Virus record (IMG/VR): IMGVR_UViG_3300028024_000006
Span: 30,464 to 94,463 of that record
From: a virus
Length of the DNA stretch: 64,000 nucleotides
Reading direction: 5' to 3' (one strand)
Below are positions 1 to 8,283 of this stretch, one piece after another. Position numbers and translations under genes: made by a program. Under the pieces are notes generated by a model. It was not told the DNA's origin. It saw only the letters and a list, made by a program, of their open reading frames with translations, and did no database searches. Every line of letters starts with the position of its first letter. Position 1 is the first letter of the stretch.

Positions 1-640
1 CGCCGAAGGTGGAGGCCCAGCCAAATTTCACTAGCAGTTGGCGAAGCTCGTTTGTCTCAATGGTGAAACCCGGTTGGTCGGCGGCGAGGTTCGCGAATTC
101 GGTCGTGAAGGGATATTGCACCCCCGCGATGGAGACGTAAATTCCGCTGATGTTCTGTTCCGCGTCATCGTTCGGCGGAATCGGCACAGCATAGAACGGT
201 TGCGAACCCGAGACCGTATGCGAGAACGTGCGCGCGGTCATCTGCTTGACCGTGATCGATCCGGTAGCGCCTGCGGCAATGGTCGTTCCCACTTCGGCGG
301 TATAGACCCGTCCGAAGGCGTCGAGCACCCGCCGCCCGCTCTCGACCGGCACCGCCACACCTGACGCGTTCGCGACGGCGAGCGTCATGCGCGGCGGGCG
401 TGCAAACGGCAGGATGCCTTTCATGGTCGCGTCCGCCAGCACCGTCGTATCGCGCGTCTTCTGGAACGACTCGACCCCCGCGACGTCCACCTGTGAGGAA
501 ATCATCGAGAGCATGGTCGCCTGCGCGGCGATCTGCGCGAGCAGGCGCGGGTCGCCCGCCTGATAGTAGAGCGCGGCAGTCGGGCGGCTCTGTACTTCAG
601 CCTGAAGCGCGGCTAACAGGTCGTCGCGGGTATATGCCAT
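1..640 (-). CDS. Baseplate assembly protein J-like (partial, runs off the left edge)
   Basis: An open minus-strand frame starts with ATG at 640 and is uninterrupted to base 1, so only about the first 213 residues are present. The protein opens MAYTRDDLLAALQAEVQ and contains a variable middle with the pattern expected of phage baseplate J / T4 gp6-like proteins, which join baseplate wedges around the hub. Its start overlaps the stop of the preceding small gene by one base (TAATG), typical of a W-J baseplate pair. The J assignment rests on overall pattern and position next to a small baseplate-like gene; no catalytic motif is expected. Confidence 0.6.
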   Translation of the reverse strand, partial: MAYTRDDLLAALQAEVQSRPTAALYYQAGDPRLLAQIAAQATMLSMISSQVDVAGVESFQKTRDTTVLADATMKGILPFARPPRMTLAVANASGVAVPVESGRRVLDAFGRVYTAEVGTTIAAGATGSITVKQMTARTFSHTVSGSQPFYAVPIPPNDDAEQNISGIYVSIAGVQYPFTTEFANLAADQPGFTIETNELRQLLVKFGWASTFG

Positions 641-933
641 TACGAAGTCGTTCCTACGTCGATTTTCGAGCCGTTCACGTCGATATAAATACGCAGCTTG
701 TCCACGCCGTCCGGTTCCGAGTACAGATTGATCGCACCGCGCGGAAGCGCGCCAAGGATCGGCACGTCGGCGCGCAACTTGGCAATGACAGCATCGGCCA
801 GCCCCGCGCGCAGCGGCGTTTGCAGCAGGTCCGTCACGGTCTGCCCGTAGCCACTGCCGAGATAGCCATTCAGCGGCGTCGCAAGCCAGTGCGAAACCAT
901 GCTTTGAATGTCGGTGGACGAGATTTTTCCCAT
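640..933 (-). CDS. Putative baseplate wedge protein (gp25/W-like position)
   Basis: A 97-residue protein directly upstream of the J-like gene and coupled to it by a one-base overlap. The C-terminal part (NLYSEPDGVDKLRIYIDVN) alternates hydrophobic and charged residues as in small gp25-like wedge proteins, but the classic family motif is not evident. An in-frame TTG at 957 would add eight residues; ATG at 933 was preferred although both have weak ribosome-binding sites. A copy of the late-leader-like AGGAAAACGC motif lies just upstream (971-982). Function is inferred mainly from gene order. Confidence 0.5.
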   Translation of the reverse strand: MGKISSTDIQSMVSHWLATPLNGYLGSGYGQTVTDLLQTPLRAGLADAVIAKLRADVPILGALPRGAINLYSEPDGVDKLRIYIDVNGSKIDVGTTS

Positions 934-970
934 GGCCTGATGGTAAATGCGGATCAACGCCTATCAGCGC

Positions 971-982
971 CGCGTTTTCCTG
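971..982 (-). promoter_or_regulatory. Variant late-leader motif (CAGGAAAACG)
   Basis: On the minus strand this reads TCAGGAAAACGCGG, close to the CTAGGARAAYG element found upstream of other minus-strand structural genes. It lies 25-50 bases before the baseplate gene start. It is a degenerate copy, so support is moderate. Confidence 0.3.
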
Positions 983-1005
983 ATGCATATTTATTGCCCT
1001 GCCTA

Positions 1006-1034
1006 TTGTTTTTGTCGCATTATGCTATTACTAT
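1006..1034 (+). promoter_or_regulatory. Early promoter P1 (sigma70-like)
   Basis: TTGTTT at 1006-1011 is followed after 17 bases by TACTAT at 1029-1034. It faces the first gene of the plus-strand early operon and sits in the divergent gap with the baseplate genes. Two later plus-strand promoters share the same -10 hexamer and spacing. Confidence 0.55.
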
Positions 1035-1065
1035 CCCTATATTCCTTACGGATGGACGCCGGGCG

Positions 1066-1275
1066 ATGAAGAAAAAACGACCGCTCTTTTTGTGCTCGAA
1101 GTGCTCGACGCCGCACCCGCGCCGCAATCTCGCGGTCGAGTGCTGTTCGCAGGGCGAGACATTGACGCCCGCAGAACTGGAAGCCATCGGGCAGGCCCGG
1201 CTGTTTGACGAAGACGCGGCGGGGCAGCTTGTGCCGGAGGTCGATCCACTCACCAGGCAGTTGCGCATTTTCTGA
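1066..1275 (+). CDS. Small Cys-rich protein with QARLF motif
   Basis: A 69-residue protein, first gene of the early operon, starting with ATG at 1066 (an ATG at 1052 is out of frame and stops at once). It has a CSKC pair and a CC pair, suggesting metal binding. Residues AELEAIGQARLF parallel AELERQGQTRLF at the C-terminus of the next gene, so the two are probably diverged paralogues. The Q-x-x-L-F string resembles bacterial sliding-clamp binding peptides. No family recognised. Confidence 0.6.
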   Translation: MKKKRPLFLCSKCSTPHPRRNLAVECCSQGETLTPAELEAIGQARLFDEDAAGQLVPEVDPLTRQLRIF

Positions 1276-1282
1276 GGCCAGC

Positions 1283-1525
1283 ATGGCATTACCGGATAGT
1301 TGCTACAAGTGGCGTTGTGAGGAGTGCAAAGAGCTTCACGACGACGAAGACGACGCGCGCGATTGTTGTCGTCCGAGCATCAGGGAGGTCTTTGTGTGCC
1401 CGGTCTGCGCCAGCGTGTGCGATGACGAAGACGATGCGCTTGACTGTTGCCAGTTTGACGACAGCGAACCGCCGCGCGTCAGTGCAGCAGAGCTAGAGCG
1501 GCAAGGCCAGACACGTTTGTTTTGA
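1283..1525 (+). CDS. Double zinc-knuckle acidic protein ending in QTRLF
   Basis: An 80-residue protein with two internal repeats, each a CxxC pair followed by an acidic DDEDDA segment and a CC pair (CEEC...DDEDDARDCC and CPVC...DDEDDALDCC). This looks like two zinc-binding units. The last residues GQTRLF resemble a beta-clamp binding tail. The start at 1283 follows a TGAGG ribosome-binding site, eight bases after the preceding stop. Function unknown; a host-takeover role is possible but unproven. Confidence 0.65.
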   Translation: MALPDSCYKWRCEECKELHDDEDDARDCCRPSIREVFVCPVCASVCDDEDDALDCCQFDDSEPPRVSAAELERQGQTRLF

Positions 1526-1537
1526 AGGGAGAAGGGT

Positions 1538-1708
1538 ATGGGAGCACGTAAATCGTCGGAGGTCGCACGCGCCGTTGCGCTCGTCACGTCCGGCAGGTGC
1601 GGCGTCCACAAGGCAGCGCAGCAAGTGGGCGTGTCGCCGTCATCAATTTACCGCGATGCCGGATACAAGGCATGGATCGCAGCAAAGAGCGAGGAAAACA
1701 AGGCATGA
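1538..1708 (+). CDS. Small HTH protein (56 aa)
   Basis: ATG at 1538 is preceded by a strong AAGGGAGAAGGG ribosome-binding site. The protein starts MGARKSSEVARAVAL and contains KAAQQVGVSPSSIYRDA, a homeodomain/resolvase-like helix-turn-helix of the kind found in small phage DNA-binding proteins. Its stop overlaps the next start as ATGA. It could be a transcriptional regulator of the early operon; no target is visible. Confidence 0.65.
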   Translation: MGARKSSEVARAVALVTSGRCGVHKAAQQVGVSPSSIYRDAGYKAWIAAKSEENKA

Positions 1709-2529
1709 CCATCAAGCAATCGACCGAACTGATTACGCCGCAGATGGCGGCGAAATACCTTGGCTTCAATATCCAGAACCGCAAGGCGAGCAACGGCACA
1801 ATCAGCAAGTACGCGTCCGACATGATCGCGGGGCGCTGGACGGTCTGCCCGATGCCGATCTGCTTCTACGAAGACGGCACGGTCGCCGACGGACAGCACC
1901 GCCTGATGGCGATTGTCGAGTCCGGCAAGCCGCAGACCTTCTTTGTGCTGCGCGGCCTGCCGAAAAGCGCGGGCCTGAATATCGACACGGGCAAGGGCCG
2001 TACGCTTGTCGATAACGCGACCCTGAGCGGGTCGGACCCGGAACTGAGCAACACGCTCATTAGCACCGCACGCGCCTATGAATACGGCGCGCGGGGTGAC
2101 GGCAATATCTCGAACGCGCTGCGGCTCGCCATCATTGCGCAACACCGCATCGCCTGCGAATGGGCGGTCAAGCACGGGCCGCACGGTCGCAGCATCCGCA
2201 ATGCAATGGTGTTGGGGGCAATCGCACGGGCTTATAGCCACGAGAACGACGAAGAGCGGCTGAAGCGTTACTGCGAGGTCATCGGCACCGGGTTCGGTGA
2301 GGGCGCGGCGGATTCGGCGGCAATCGCGATGCGCAATTACCTTCTCGAAAAGGGCAGCGTTCTCGCAAGTAGCGGCCTGTGGCGCGATACGTTCCTGCGC
2401 GTGCAGCACTCGATTTCGATGTTCATGCGCTCGAAGCCCCTGAAGCTCGTGCGCGCGGTACAGGAAGAGGTCTATCCGAACCCGTATGAACCGGTTGCCA
2501 AGCAATTGCTGGCGACTGCGGACGAGTAA
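1705..2529 (+). CDS. ParB/Srx-superfamily phage protein
   Basis: A 274-residue protein starting at ATG 1705, coupled to the upstream HTH gene. It contains VADGQHRLMAI near residues 65-75, the DGxHR signature of the ParB/sulfiredoxin nuclease-like fold. The rest is a helical domain found in phage proteins that carry this signature. Because a second ParB-like protein and a ParA/RHH system are also present, this one is more likely a phage DNA-binding or host-modifying protein than a partition protein. Biochemical activity is unknown. Confidence 0.7.
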   Translation: MTIKQSTELITPQMAAKYLGFNIQNRKASNGTISKYASDMIAGRWTVCPMPICFYEDGTVADGQHRLMAIVESGKPQTFFVLRGLPKSAGLNIDTGKGRTLVDNATLSGSDPELSNTLISTARAYEYGARGDGNISNALRLAIIAQHRIACEWAVKHGPHGRSIRNAMVLGAIARAYSHENDEERLKRYCEVIGTGFGEGAADSAAIAMRNYLLEKGSVLASSGLWRDTFLRVQHSISMFMRSKPLKLVRAVQEEVYPNPYEPVAKQLLATADE

Positions 2530-2532
2530 GCC

Positions 2533-2901
2533 ATGAATTTCGACCTGTGCGCGCCGTGCGCGAACTGTCCCTTTCGGACTGATATCACGTTCTATCTCGA
2601 CACGTCGCGCGTGGTCGAAATCTGCGACGCAATCACGCGCAAGCAGCAGACCTTCGCCTGCCACAAGACGACGCACCACGACGACGACACCAGCCAGTAT
2701 GTGCCGAGTCGCAAAGAGCAGCACTGCGCGGGCGCGATGATCCTGCTTGAGAAGCAGGGCGAGGGCGGCAGTCCGAACCAGATGATGCGCATAGCTGAAC
2801 GCCTGCGCTATTACGACCGGACCAAGCTGCGCATGGATTCACCGGTCTTCGAAACCCCCGCCGCGATGATCGCGCACTACCGGAAACTGAACCATGACTA
2901 A
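2533..2901 (+). CDS. DUF6283-like cysteine-rich protein
   Basis: A 122-residue protein with CAPCANCPFR at the N-terminus, FACHKT in the middle and HCAGAM after it. This Cys/His spacing is characteristic of the DUF6283 family of phage and bacterial proteins, and the clustered cysteines suggest metal or Fe-S binding. It starts four bases after the preceding stop and its end overlaps the next start by eight bases. Confidence 0.65.
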   Translation: MNFDLCAPCANCPFRTDITFYLDTSRVVEICDAITRKQQTFACHKTTHHDDDTSQYVPSRKEQHCAGAMILLEKQGEGGSPNQMMRIAERLRYYDRTKLRMDSPVFETPAAMIAHYRKLNHD

Positions 2902-3526
2902 GCCCCTGAAGGCGTATCAGGTTGACCATTGGGAAGGCCCCTGCGAGGGCTCTGTGATCGTGTTTGCCGTGTCGAACGCGCCCGCTCGTCGGGAGGGGGC
3001 GTCAGAGCTTGGCCTTGACTGGGATAGCGTTGAAGGTTGCCGCCGTGCGCCCCAGTTCGACGCCTACGCGCCCGGCCCGGTCCCGGTCGATGTGCTGATC
3101 GAGAGCGGCTGGCACTTCACCTGCGACCGCTGGGAGTGTCAGCAGGTGATCGACCGCGCCCACATTGACGACGACGGGGAGGAAGTCGACACGGCAGGCA
3201 CCTATGTCGTGCGCGCCAGGAAGGTGTTCTGTTCGCCGGAATGCATTGCGCGCCACGACGCATCAAAGCGCGCTAAGGTCGCCGCCGAGGCCGCGCTGAT
3301 GGAACTGATGGATACGCGCTTTCCGGGTTGCACAGTCACGCGCATCCACATTTACCACGACCGACTCGAACGCAGCGAACCGGGCGAAGGCATCAAGACG
3401 TCGGCATGCTTCACGTTCCCCGGTGCGAAGTACGGCGGAACCTATCACTTCGGCGACGAGGGGCACGCCTACGTGTCCGCTATCGATGTGCCCGCGTTCG
3501 AATCCCTGTATCGCTGCAAGATCTGA
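2894..3526 (+). CDS. Hypothetical zinc-binding protein
   Basis: A 210-residue protein. A central treble-clef-like set (CDRWEC ... FCSPECIARH) around residues 77-120 suggests a zinc site, followed by a basic/Ala helix and a beta-rich C-terminus. No family recognised. It is the last gene before promoter P2. Confidence 0.6.
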   Translation: MTKPLKAYQVDHWEGPCEGSVIVFAVSNAPARREGASELGLDWDSVEGCRRAPQFDAYAPGPVPVDVLIESGWHFTCDRWECQQVIDRAHIDDDGEEVDTAGTYVVRARKVFCSPECIARHDASKRAKVAAEAALMELMDTRFPGCTVTRIHIYHDRLERSEPGEGIKTSACFTFPGAKYGGTYHFGDEGHAYVSAIDVPAFESLYRCKI

Positions 3527-3537
3527 AGTTTTCCTCA

Positions 3538-3569
3538 TTTACTTTTCAATTGTGAGCGCATACTATTGA
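3538..3569 (+). promoter_or_regulatory. Early promoter P2 with dyad element
   Basis: TTTACT (3538-3543), 17-base spacer, TACTAT (3561-3566). The spacer and -10 lie in a 24-base element (3546-3569) that recurs at 8579-8602 with one change and has TCAAT/ATTGA ends in dyad. This suggests a promoter with a shared operator. Confidence 0.65.
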
Positions 3570-3600
3570 TGCTCACCGACGAACCACGCCCGGAGCCCGC

Positions 3601-4686
3601 ATGCACCCGACCAAAGTAGAGCCGCCCATCGCCGTCGCCACCATCATTTGCCATAACAGCAGGACAAGCCGCCCCGTGACGTGGTTGATCCCATCGTTTC
3701 AGGAACGCGTCACACCGTGGATGGACGAGTGTTTTGGCCCGCGCATTTCCGCTGACACGAGCGAGCGCAATCACCGTTTCATTGAAGAGGCGCTGGAGCT
3801 TGTGCAGGCGGGCGGAATGGATCGCAGCGAAGCACACCAGCTTGTCGATTACGTCTATGACCGCCCGAAAGGTGAGCTTAAACAGGAGGTCGGCGGTGTA
3901 ATGGTGACGCTTGCCGCCTTGTGTCTGGCGCAAGGCGTGGACATGCACGACTGCGGCGAAACCGAACTGGCGCGCGTGTGGACGAAGGTCGAAGCCATCC
4001 GCGCCAAGCAGGCTGCAAAGCCGAAGCATTCTCCGTTGCCCGCGCGCATCCCGTTCCGCGAGGCCGTAGAGAACATGGTCATCATGCTCGAAGAGCGCGA
4101 GTGGGCCGAGCACGTCTCGACGTTCAAAGCGCCCGGCGACCCGCTCGCGGCACGGCTCGAATCGGCTATCACCGACCTGCATAACGAAGCACGCCGCGAA
4201 GGATCGCGCGCCGCCGACTACCTGCGCCGTGCGCTCGACTGGATTGACGCCATCCCGTCAGACGTCGTAAGCACACTCCCCGCGATGCCAGGATTTAACC
4301 GGGATGAAGCCGAGCAGGCTATCGAGGCTGAATCGGATAGTGGCTCGAAGTTCCGCCATAACCTTGAAGGGGTTGCCGATGCGTTGCTCGCGCCGCGCGT
4401 GATGAAGCGCAACGAAGATGGCGCGCTCTACCACCCGGATTTCCCGATTTTTGACGAGGGTGTGCGAGCCGATCTATTCCTCACCGCACTTGGACTCGAA
4501 TCGGCGTTCGTCAGCATGGAACAGGATGCGCCGCACCTTTGGAACGACGAAAACGAATACGACCTGAATGCCTGGACGCCGACGCCCCCGGCCAGTGACT
4601 GGGTTTTGCTCGAAGTCTACGACACAGAGAACGGGCCTTATGCCATGTTTGCGCGCCAGGCCAAGCCAGAAAAGGCGAGCGCGTGA
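3601..4686 (+). CDS. MazG-like NTP pyrophosphohydrolase domain protein
   Basis: A 361-residue protein. Residues about 30-125 match the phage MazG-like arrangement: ERNHRFIEEALEL supplies the EExxE helix and ELKQEVGGVMVTLAALC the second acidic helix, followed by the GETELARVW segment common in phage versions. This fold hydrolyses (d)NTPs or ppGpp-like nucleotides. The C-terminal 200 residues are a separate uncharacterised region. GGAG precedes ATG 3601. It is the first gene after promoter P2, and its stop overlaps the next start as TGATG. Confidence 0.65.
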   Translation: MHPTKVEPPIAVATIICHNSRTSRPVTWLIPSFQERVTPWMDECFGPRISADTSERNHRFIEEALELVQAGGMDRSEAHQLVDYVYDRPKGELKQEVGGVMVTLAALCLAQGVDMHDCGETELARVWTKVEAIRAKQAAKPKHSPLPARIPFREAVENMVIMLEEREWAEHVSTFKAPGDPLAARLESAITDLHNEARREGSRAADYLRRALDWIDAIPSDVVSTLPAMPGFNRDEAEQAIEAESDSGSKFRHNLEGVADALLAPRVMKRNEDGALYHPDFPIFDEGVRADLFLTALGLESAFVSMEQDAPHLWNDENEYDLNAWTPTPPASDWVLLEVYDTENGPYAMFARQAKPEKASA

Positions 4687-4979
4687 TGCGATCGACGCAT
4701 CCCGACTACGCCCGCTATAACGCGACGCATGACTACCGCTGGATGCGGCGTGGCGCGGACGGGAATCTGAATTACGACGACCGTCTGACGTGGAAAGAAA
4801 CGCTCGCGGCTATGTGTGCGTCCTACGGCAAACATGCAGGCCGATGGCACGAAAACGACTTCTGGAAGGCGACCGCAGCCGAGGTTGATGGCATGACGGA
4901 AACCGAGTGCGAAACCAAGGTCCGCAAGATCGAGCGCGATGCAGACGCCGCGCTCGCCTTGTGGGACAGCTACCAGTAA
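4686..4979 (+). CDS. Hypothetical early protein
   Basis: A 97-residue, aromatic- and charge-rich protein. ATG at 4686 overlaps the preceding stop; a GTG one codon earlier is possible. No motif recognised. Coupled translation indicates a genuine gene. Confidence 0.6.
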   Translation: MRSTHPDYARYNATHDYRWMRRGADGNLNYDDRLTWKETLAAMCASYGKHAGRWHENDFWKATAAEVDGMTETECETKVRKIERDADAALALWDSYQ

Positions 4980-5001
4980 CCATTAACCCAAGGGGAACGA
5001 A

Positions 5002-5535
5002 ATGGGATGGAAAGCGGTGAAAGAGAAGTTCTGTATCAAACACAATGTTCAGGTGACGGACGGACTGGTGTGCATCGGCTCAGGGTATGTCCACAACCTG
5101 TTGACCATCAACGCACAGACGGGCGTCGTTCACGAGAACCCAACGTTCCGCAATTTCGGTCGCGAAAAGTATCCCGAACTGATGGACGCCAAGCCGGATG
5201 ACATAGCCGCGCTTATCGCCGCACCGGACACCTTCGAACGCTCGATTACGGTCTATACCTACGAAGGCAGCGAAATCATCGAGAAGCTGTGCGAAGAACC
5301 GGGTTGGCCGAATGCCACCCATGACGGCCTGATGATGTTCGAGAACACGTTTTCCACTGATCTGGCTACAACCGTCCGACGGGCCAAGCGCAATGCTGCA
5401 TGCGCCATCGAAATCACGCGTGAAAGCATCGAGAGAACCGAGAAAGGATTAGCGCAGGAGCGCGTGCGGCTTGCTACCTTCGAGGCGGAACAAGCCAAGC
5501 TTGACGCGGCCTATCCGGCCATTGTTGCGGAATAG
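5002..5535 (+). CDS. Hypothetical protein with C-terminal coiled coil
   Basis: A 177-residue protein preceded by AAGGGGAACGAA. The N-terminal half is beta-rich. The last 50 residues (ESIERTEKGLAQERVRLATF) form a predicted coiled coil. No family recognised. Confidence 0.6.
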   Translation: MGWKAVKEKFCIKHNVQVTDGLVCIGSGYVHNLLTINAQTGVVHENPTFRNFGREKYPELMDAKPDDIAALIAAPDTFERSITVYTYEGSEIIEKLCEEPGWPNATHDGLMMFENTFSTDLATTVRRAKRNAACAIEITRESIERTEKGLAQERVRLATFEAEQAKLDAAYPAIVAE

Positions 5536-5537
5536 TC

Positions 5538-5825
5538 ATGGCAATCATCCACGAACACGACACCGGTAAGGGCTTCAAAATCCGGCGCGGCGGCGCGTAT
5601 CGCGGCAGCACGGGCGAGGTCAGGTACGTCCACATGATCCACAAGCCCGGCAGCGGCTACGGCGTGACGTGGGATAGCGTGAGCTATGAAGCCTACTACG
5701 CGCAAGGCAATGGGGCCGCATTCTACAGCGAGCGCGACAAGCGCCGACACGGTTACATGACGATGAAGGATTTCAAGGATTGGGCCGTACGCGACGTGAC
5801 ACAACGGGTAGCAGTCGACAAATGA
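5538..5825 (+). CDS. Hypothetical early protein
   Basis: A 95-residue basic, Gly/Tyr-rich protein starting three bases after the previous stop. No recognisable motif. Position and spacing support expression within the early operon. Confidence 0.55.
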   Translation: MAIIHEHDTGKGFKIRRGGAYRGSTGEVRYVHMIHKPGSGYGVTWDSVSYEAYYAQGNGAAFYSERDKRRHGYMTMKDFKDWAVRDVTQRVAVDK

Positions 5826-5836
5826 GTGAGGACACC

Positions 5837-6232
5837 ATGACCAATAATGTAGACGCAGTGCCAAGCGACGAACGCAAACTTGAGGTCCAACGTCTGATGA
5901 ACCGCTTCGGCAAGCGCCGCGTATGGGGTTGGGAAGTTGCCAACACCGAAGCCGCGCAACTCGCCGATGTGATCGCGAATTCAAGCGTATTCGACGCGAA
6001 GACGCTTTGCGTCCGCGCGCCGGACGCGGCGCAAGACTTCAAGTCAAACGAACGCGAGTTTGCATCGATATTGATCGAGCAACTTTGCGAACTGACCGAC
6101 CGTAACAATCCTGCATGCAAGCCTGACGAGATGGTCGCGACCCCGGCAGAATTGCGCTGTTGCGTCGAGAGAGCGCTCGACAAATACTGCTTTGTCATTG
6201 CAGGCGCGGGCGATTGCGAGGTGCAATCGTGA
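5837..6232 (+). CDS. Hypothetical early protein
   Basis: A 131-residue protein starting at ATG 5837 behind GTGAGGAC. It is helical and contains several Cys (CVRAP, QLCELTD, RCCVE) without a clear metal motif. Its stop overlaps the next start as GTGA. Confidence 0.6.
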   Translation: MTNNVDAVPSDERKLEVQRLMNRFGKRRVWGWEVANTEAAQLADVIANSSVFDAKTLCVRAPDAAQDFKSNEREFASILIEQLCELTDRNNPACKPDEMVATPAELRCCVERALDKYCFVIAGAGDCEVQS

Positions 6233-7158
6233 GCGCGAAACTGCAACTGACCGCACAAGACATTATCGAATCCTGCGAGGTTCACGGCTTTCCCTTGGAT
6301 CCAGACCAACTGGACGTAGTGGCCGCTGTTGTCAACCAGGTGCTGCTATCTGCAAGCAAGCCTGCCGCGCCCGATGGGTGGAAGCTGGTGCCGGTTGAGC
6401 CGGTCAGCGGCATGGCGGGGGCTGGTGGGCTTCTGCCGCGTGGCGAGCGGCTCTTTTCATCGCCATCCAACGATGCAGATCGAGTCGAGGTGATCGGCTT
6501 CGCCAAAGCGTGCGAAGTGTGGAGAGCCATGCTCGCCGCATCCCCTGCCGCGCCAGCGCAATCGGTGGAACTGGTTGGCATCGCTATGACGGATGAAGAC
6601 GTATTCGCGCTGCAAGACACCCTGAAGACTCTTGAGCTAATTGCCAAGGGCGAAACATACAGCAAGGATCACGACTTGGACGGGGCGATGCAGAAAGCCA
6701 CGATCAGGCATGCGATGCAGCATGCCAGCTACGTTCTCAAGCGGTTCAAGCCCGCGTATTTCCGCCTAACCGACGCCTTTCACGGACGGTCGCGCGCACC
6801 GCAGCCCTCTCCGACTGCCGTGGTGCAGGACGATGAGCGGGCGGCGTTTGATGAATGGTGCAATAGCATCCCGGCCAATCGATCAATGGGGCCGTGGGAG
6901 ATTTGGCAAGCCGCCCGCGCCGCATCCCCACAACCAGTCGCGCAACCAGTGGAGCAGACTGCGCGCACGTACACCACGAAAGCGGGGGAGGCCGTCGCGG
7001 GTATCGCGCTGCGTCAGTGCGGCAACGAAAAGGAATGGCGGCACATCCTCGCGTGCAATCCGCAATTCGCAGACCTGTTGCCGAGCGACTATTTTCCAGT
7101 CGGCACGGTATTGACATTGCCACCCGTTGCTGCGGTTGAGCGCTTGCTGAAGAATTGA
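6229..7158 (+). CDS. Modular phage protein with C-terminal LysM-like domain
   Basis: A 309-residue protein starting with GTG 6229 in a GTGA overlap. It is a mosaic: an N-terminal helical part, a middle AAFDEWCNSIPANRS...WQAARAA module common in proteobacterial phage proteins, and a C-terminal region starting TYTTKAGEAVAGIALRQCG and ending PVGTVLTLP that matches LysM geometry. LysM normally binds peptidoglycan or chitin, so its place in an early cytoplasmic-type protein is odd; no signal peptide is seen. Confidence 0.6.
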   Translation: MSAKLQLTAQDIIESCEVHGFPLDPDQLDVVAAVVNQVLLSASKPAAPDGWKLVPVEPVSGMAGAGGLLPRGERLFSSPSNDADRVEVIGFAKACEVWRAMLAASPAAPAQSVELVGIAMTDEDVFALQDTLKTLELIAKGETYSKDHDLDGAMQKATIRHAMQHASYVLKRFKPAYFRLTDAFHGRSRAPQPSPTAVVQDDERAAFDEWCNSIPANRSMGPWEIWQAARAASPQPVAQPVEQTARTYTTKAGEAVAGIALRQCGNEKEWRHILACNPQFADLLPSDYFPVGTVLTLPPVAAVERLLKN

Positions 7159-7163
7159 ACGCC

Positions 7164-7961
7164 ATGAATGACACTCAAGAAGCCTATTTCCCAATGACCG
7201 GTCTGGCCCGCGATGCGCTGATTGCATCATTCAACCGCGCGCACGAGCACGGCGACATTCCGGTTCTCTTTCCCGCCGACCCGGACCCGCGCCCGTCCAC
7301 TCACGAGGTCACGCAGACCACGCACAACCGGGCGGCGCGCGTGATCGAGCGTTGCGGCTACCACGTCACCGGTTACGTGTTGACCGACAAATGGGGTATG
7401 CGCAAGGCCATCGTGGAAGAGGGCGACGTCCGCTGGCTTCCGAACGTTTCCGACTTCACGCGCGTCATGAAGTGGCAGGACGTCAAAGGCCCGAATACGC
7501 CGCCCGATGAAGCGATTGGGGACGACCTGTTGACAGGCACGCCGCAGGCCGTCACCGCCCCGCCCGTAGCGCTCGCTGCGCCCGCGCCGTCGCGCCCGGT
7601 CCTGACCGCGCCGCCGTCGGCCCGCTTGCTCGAATCGACCGAAGAGGCGTTAGGTGCGCTCGCGCGCGAGCTTGGGTGTGCGTGGAACGACGTGATCCCG
7701 CATAACGCGGGTTGGTTCGTGCCCGGCAAGCCCACGGCCTACGCGAGCGCGCTCGACGCCATCAAGGGGCTATTCGCGAGCTTGAGCAACGGCGGCACCG
7801 TGTACACGCCCAAGCAGGACGTGAAAATCGAAGGCGAAACAGTGAATGTGCTCGACGTCGAGGCGATAGAACGGATTGCGGTAAGCGTGGGCATTACCGT
7901 CGAGCGGAAACGAAAGCCCGTACCGGAGCCGGAAACGGTCCCGCAATTGGGTCTGTTCTAA
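7164..7961 (+). CDS. Hypothetical protein with clamp-binding-like C-terminus (QLGLF)
   Basis: A 265-residue protein; ATG 7164 is preferred over an in-frame TTG nine bases upstream. The N-terminal half is globular, then a Pro/Ala linker, a second domain (about residues 150-240) and a tail ending PQLGLF. The final pentapeptide fits the bacterial beta-sliding-clamp binding consensus QL[SD]LF apart from one position. This is seen directly; clamp binding is an inference. No enzymatic motif recognised. Confidence 0.6.
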   Translation: MNDTQEAYFPMTGLARDALIASFNRAHEHGDIPVLFPADPDPRPSTHEVTQTTHNRAARVIERCGYHVTGYVLTDKWGMRKAIVEEGDVRWLPNVSDFTRVMKWQDVKGPNTPPDEAIGDDLLTGTPQAVTAPPVALAAPAPSRPVLTAPPSARLLESTEEALGALARELGCAWNDVIPHNAGWFVPGKPTAYASALDAIKGLFASLSNGGTVYTPKQDVKIEGETVNVLDVEAIERIAVSVGITVERKRKPVPEPETVPQLGLF

Positions 7962-7991
7962 GATACAGTTTTCCCAATGGAAGGAGGCGTG

Positions 7992-8243
7992 ATGGACGAA
8001 GACGACGACGGCCCGTTCGCGGCGAGAATCGGCGAGCACTCGAACTGGACGATTGAGGCGACACCCGCAAAGATCGGCGGCACATGGCGGGCGAACGCCA
8101 TCGCGACGCGCGAGCCGACCGAAGACGGAGACGACATGGGCGACCGTTTCGAGTTTCACGACCTTGGCGAGTTCGATACGCAGGTCGAAGCGGCAAACCG
8201 CGCGGTGCGCTGGGTCACGCACTGGATCGAGATTAACTTCTAA
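7992..8243 (+). CDS. Hypothetical acidic protein
   Basis: An 83-residue acidic protein. ATG 7992 follows AAGGAGG at 7981-7987, making it a better start than the in-frame ATG 7977. It is the last gene before the 8249-8283 terminator. No motif recognised. Confidence 0.55.
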   Translation: MDEDDDGPFAARIGEHSNWTIEATPAKIGGTWRANAIATREPTEDGDDMGDRFEFHDLGEFDTQVEAANRAVRWVTHWIEINF

Positions 8244-8248
8244 AGGGA

Positions 8249-8283
8249 AAGAGCCCCGCGAGGCTGAAGTCTGCGGGGCTCTT
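8249..8283 (+). terminator. Hairpin terminator
   Basis: AAGAGCCCCGC (8249-8259) pairs perfectly with GCGGGGCTCTT (8273-8283). It closes the 3.6-8.2 kb operon segment. There is no long T-run on the plus strand, so termination may be partial. Confidence 0.6.
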
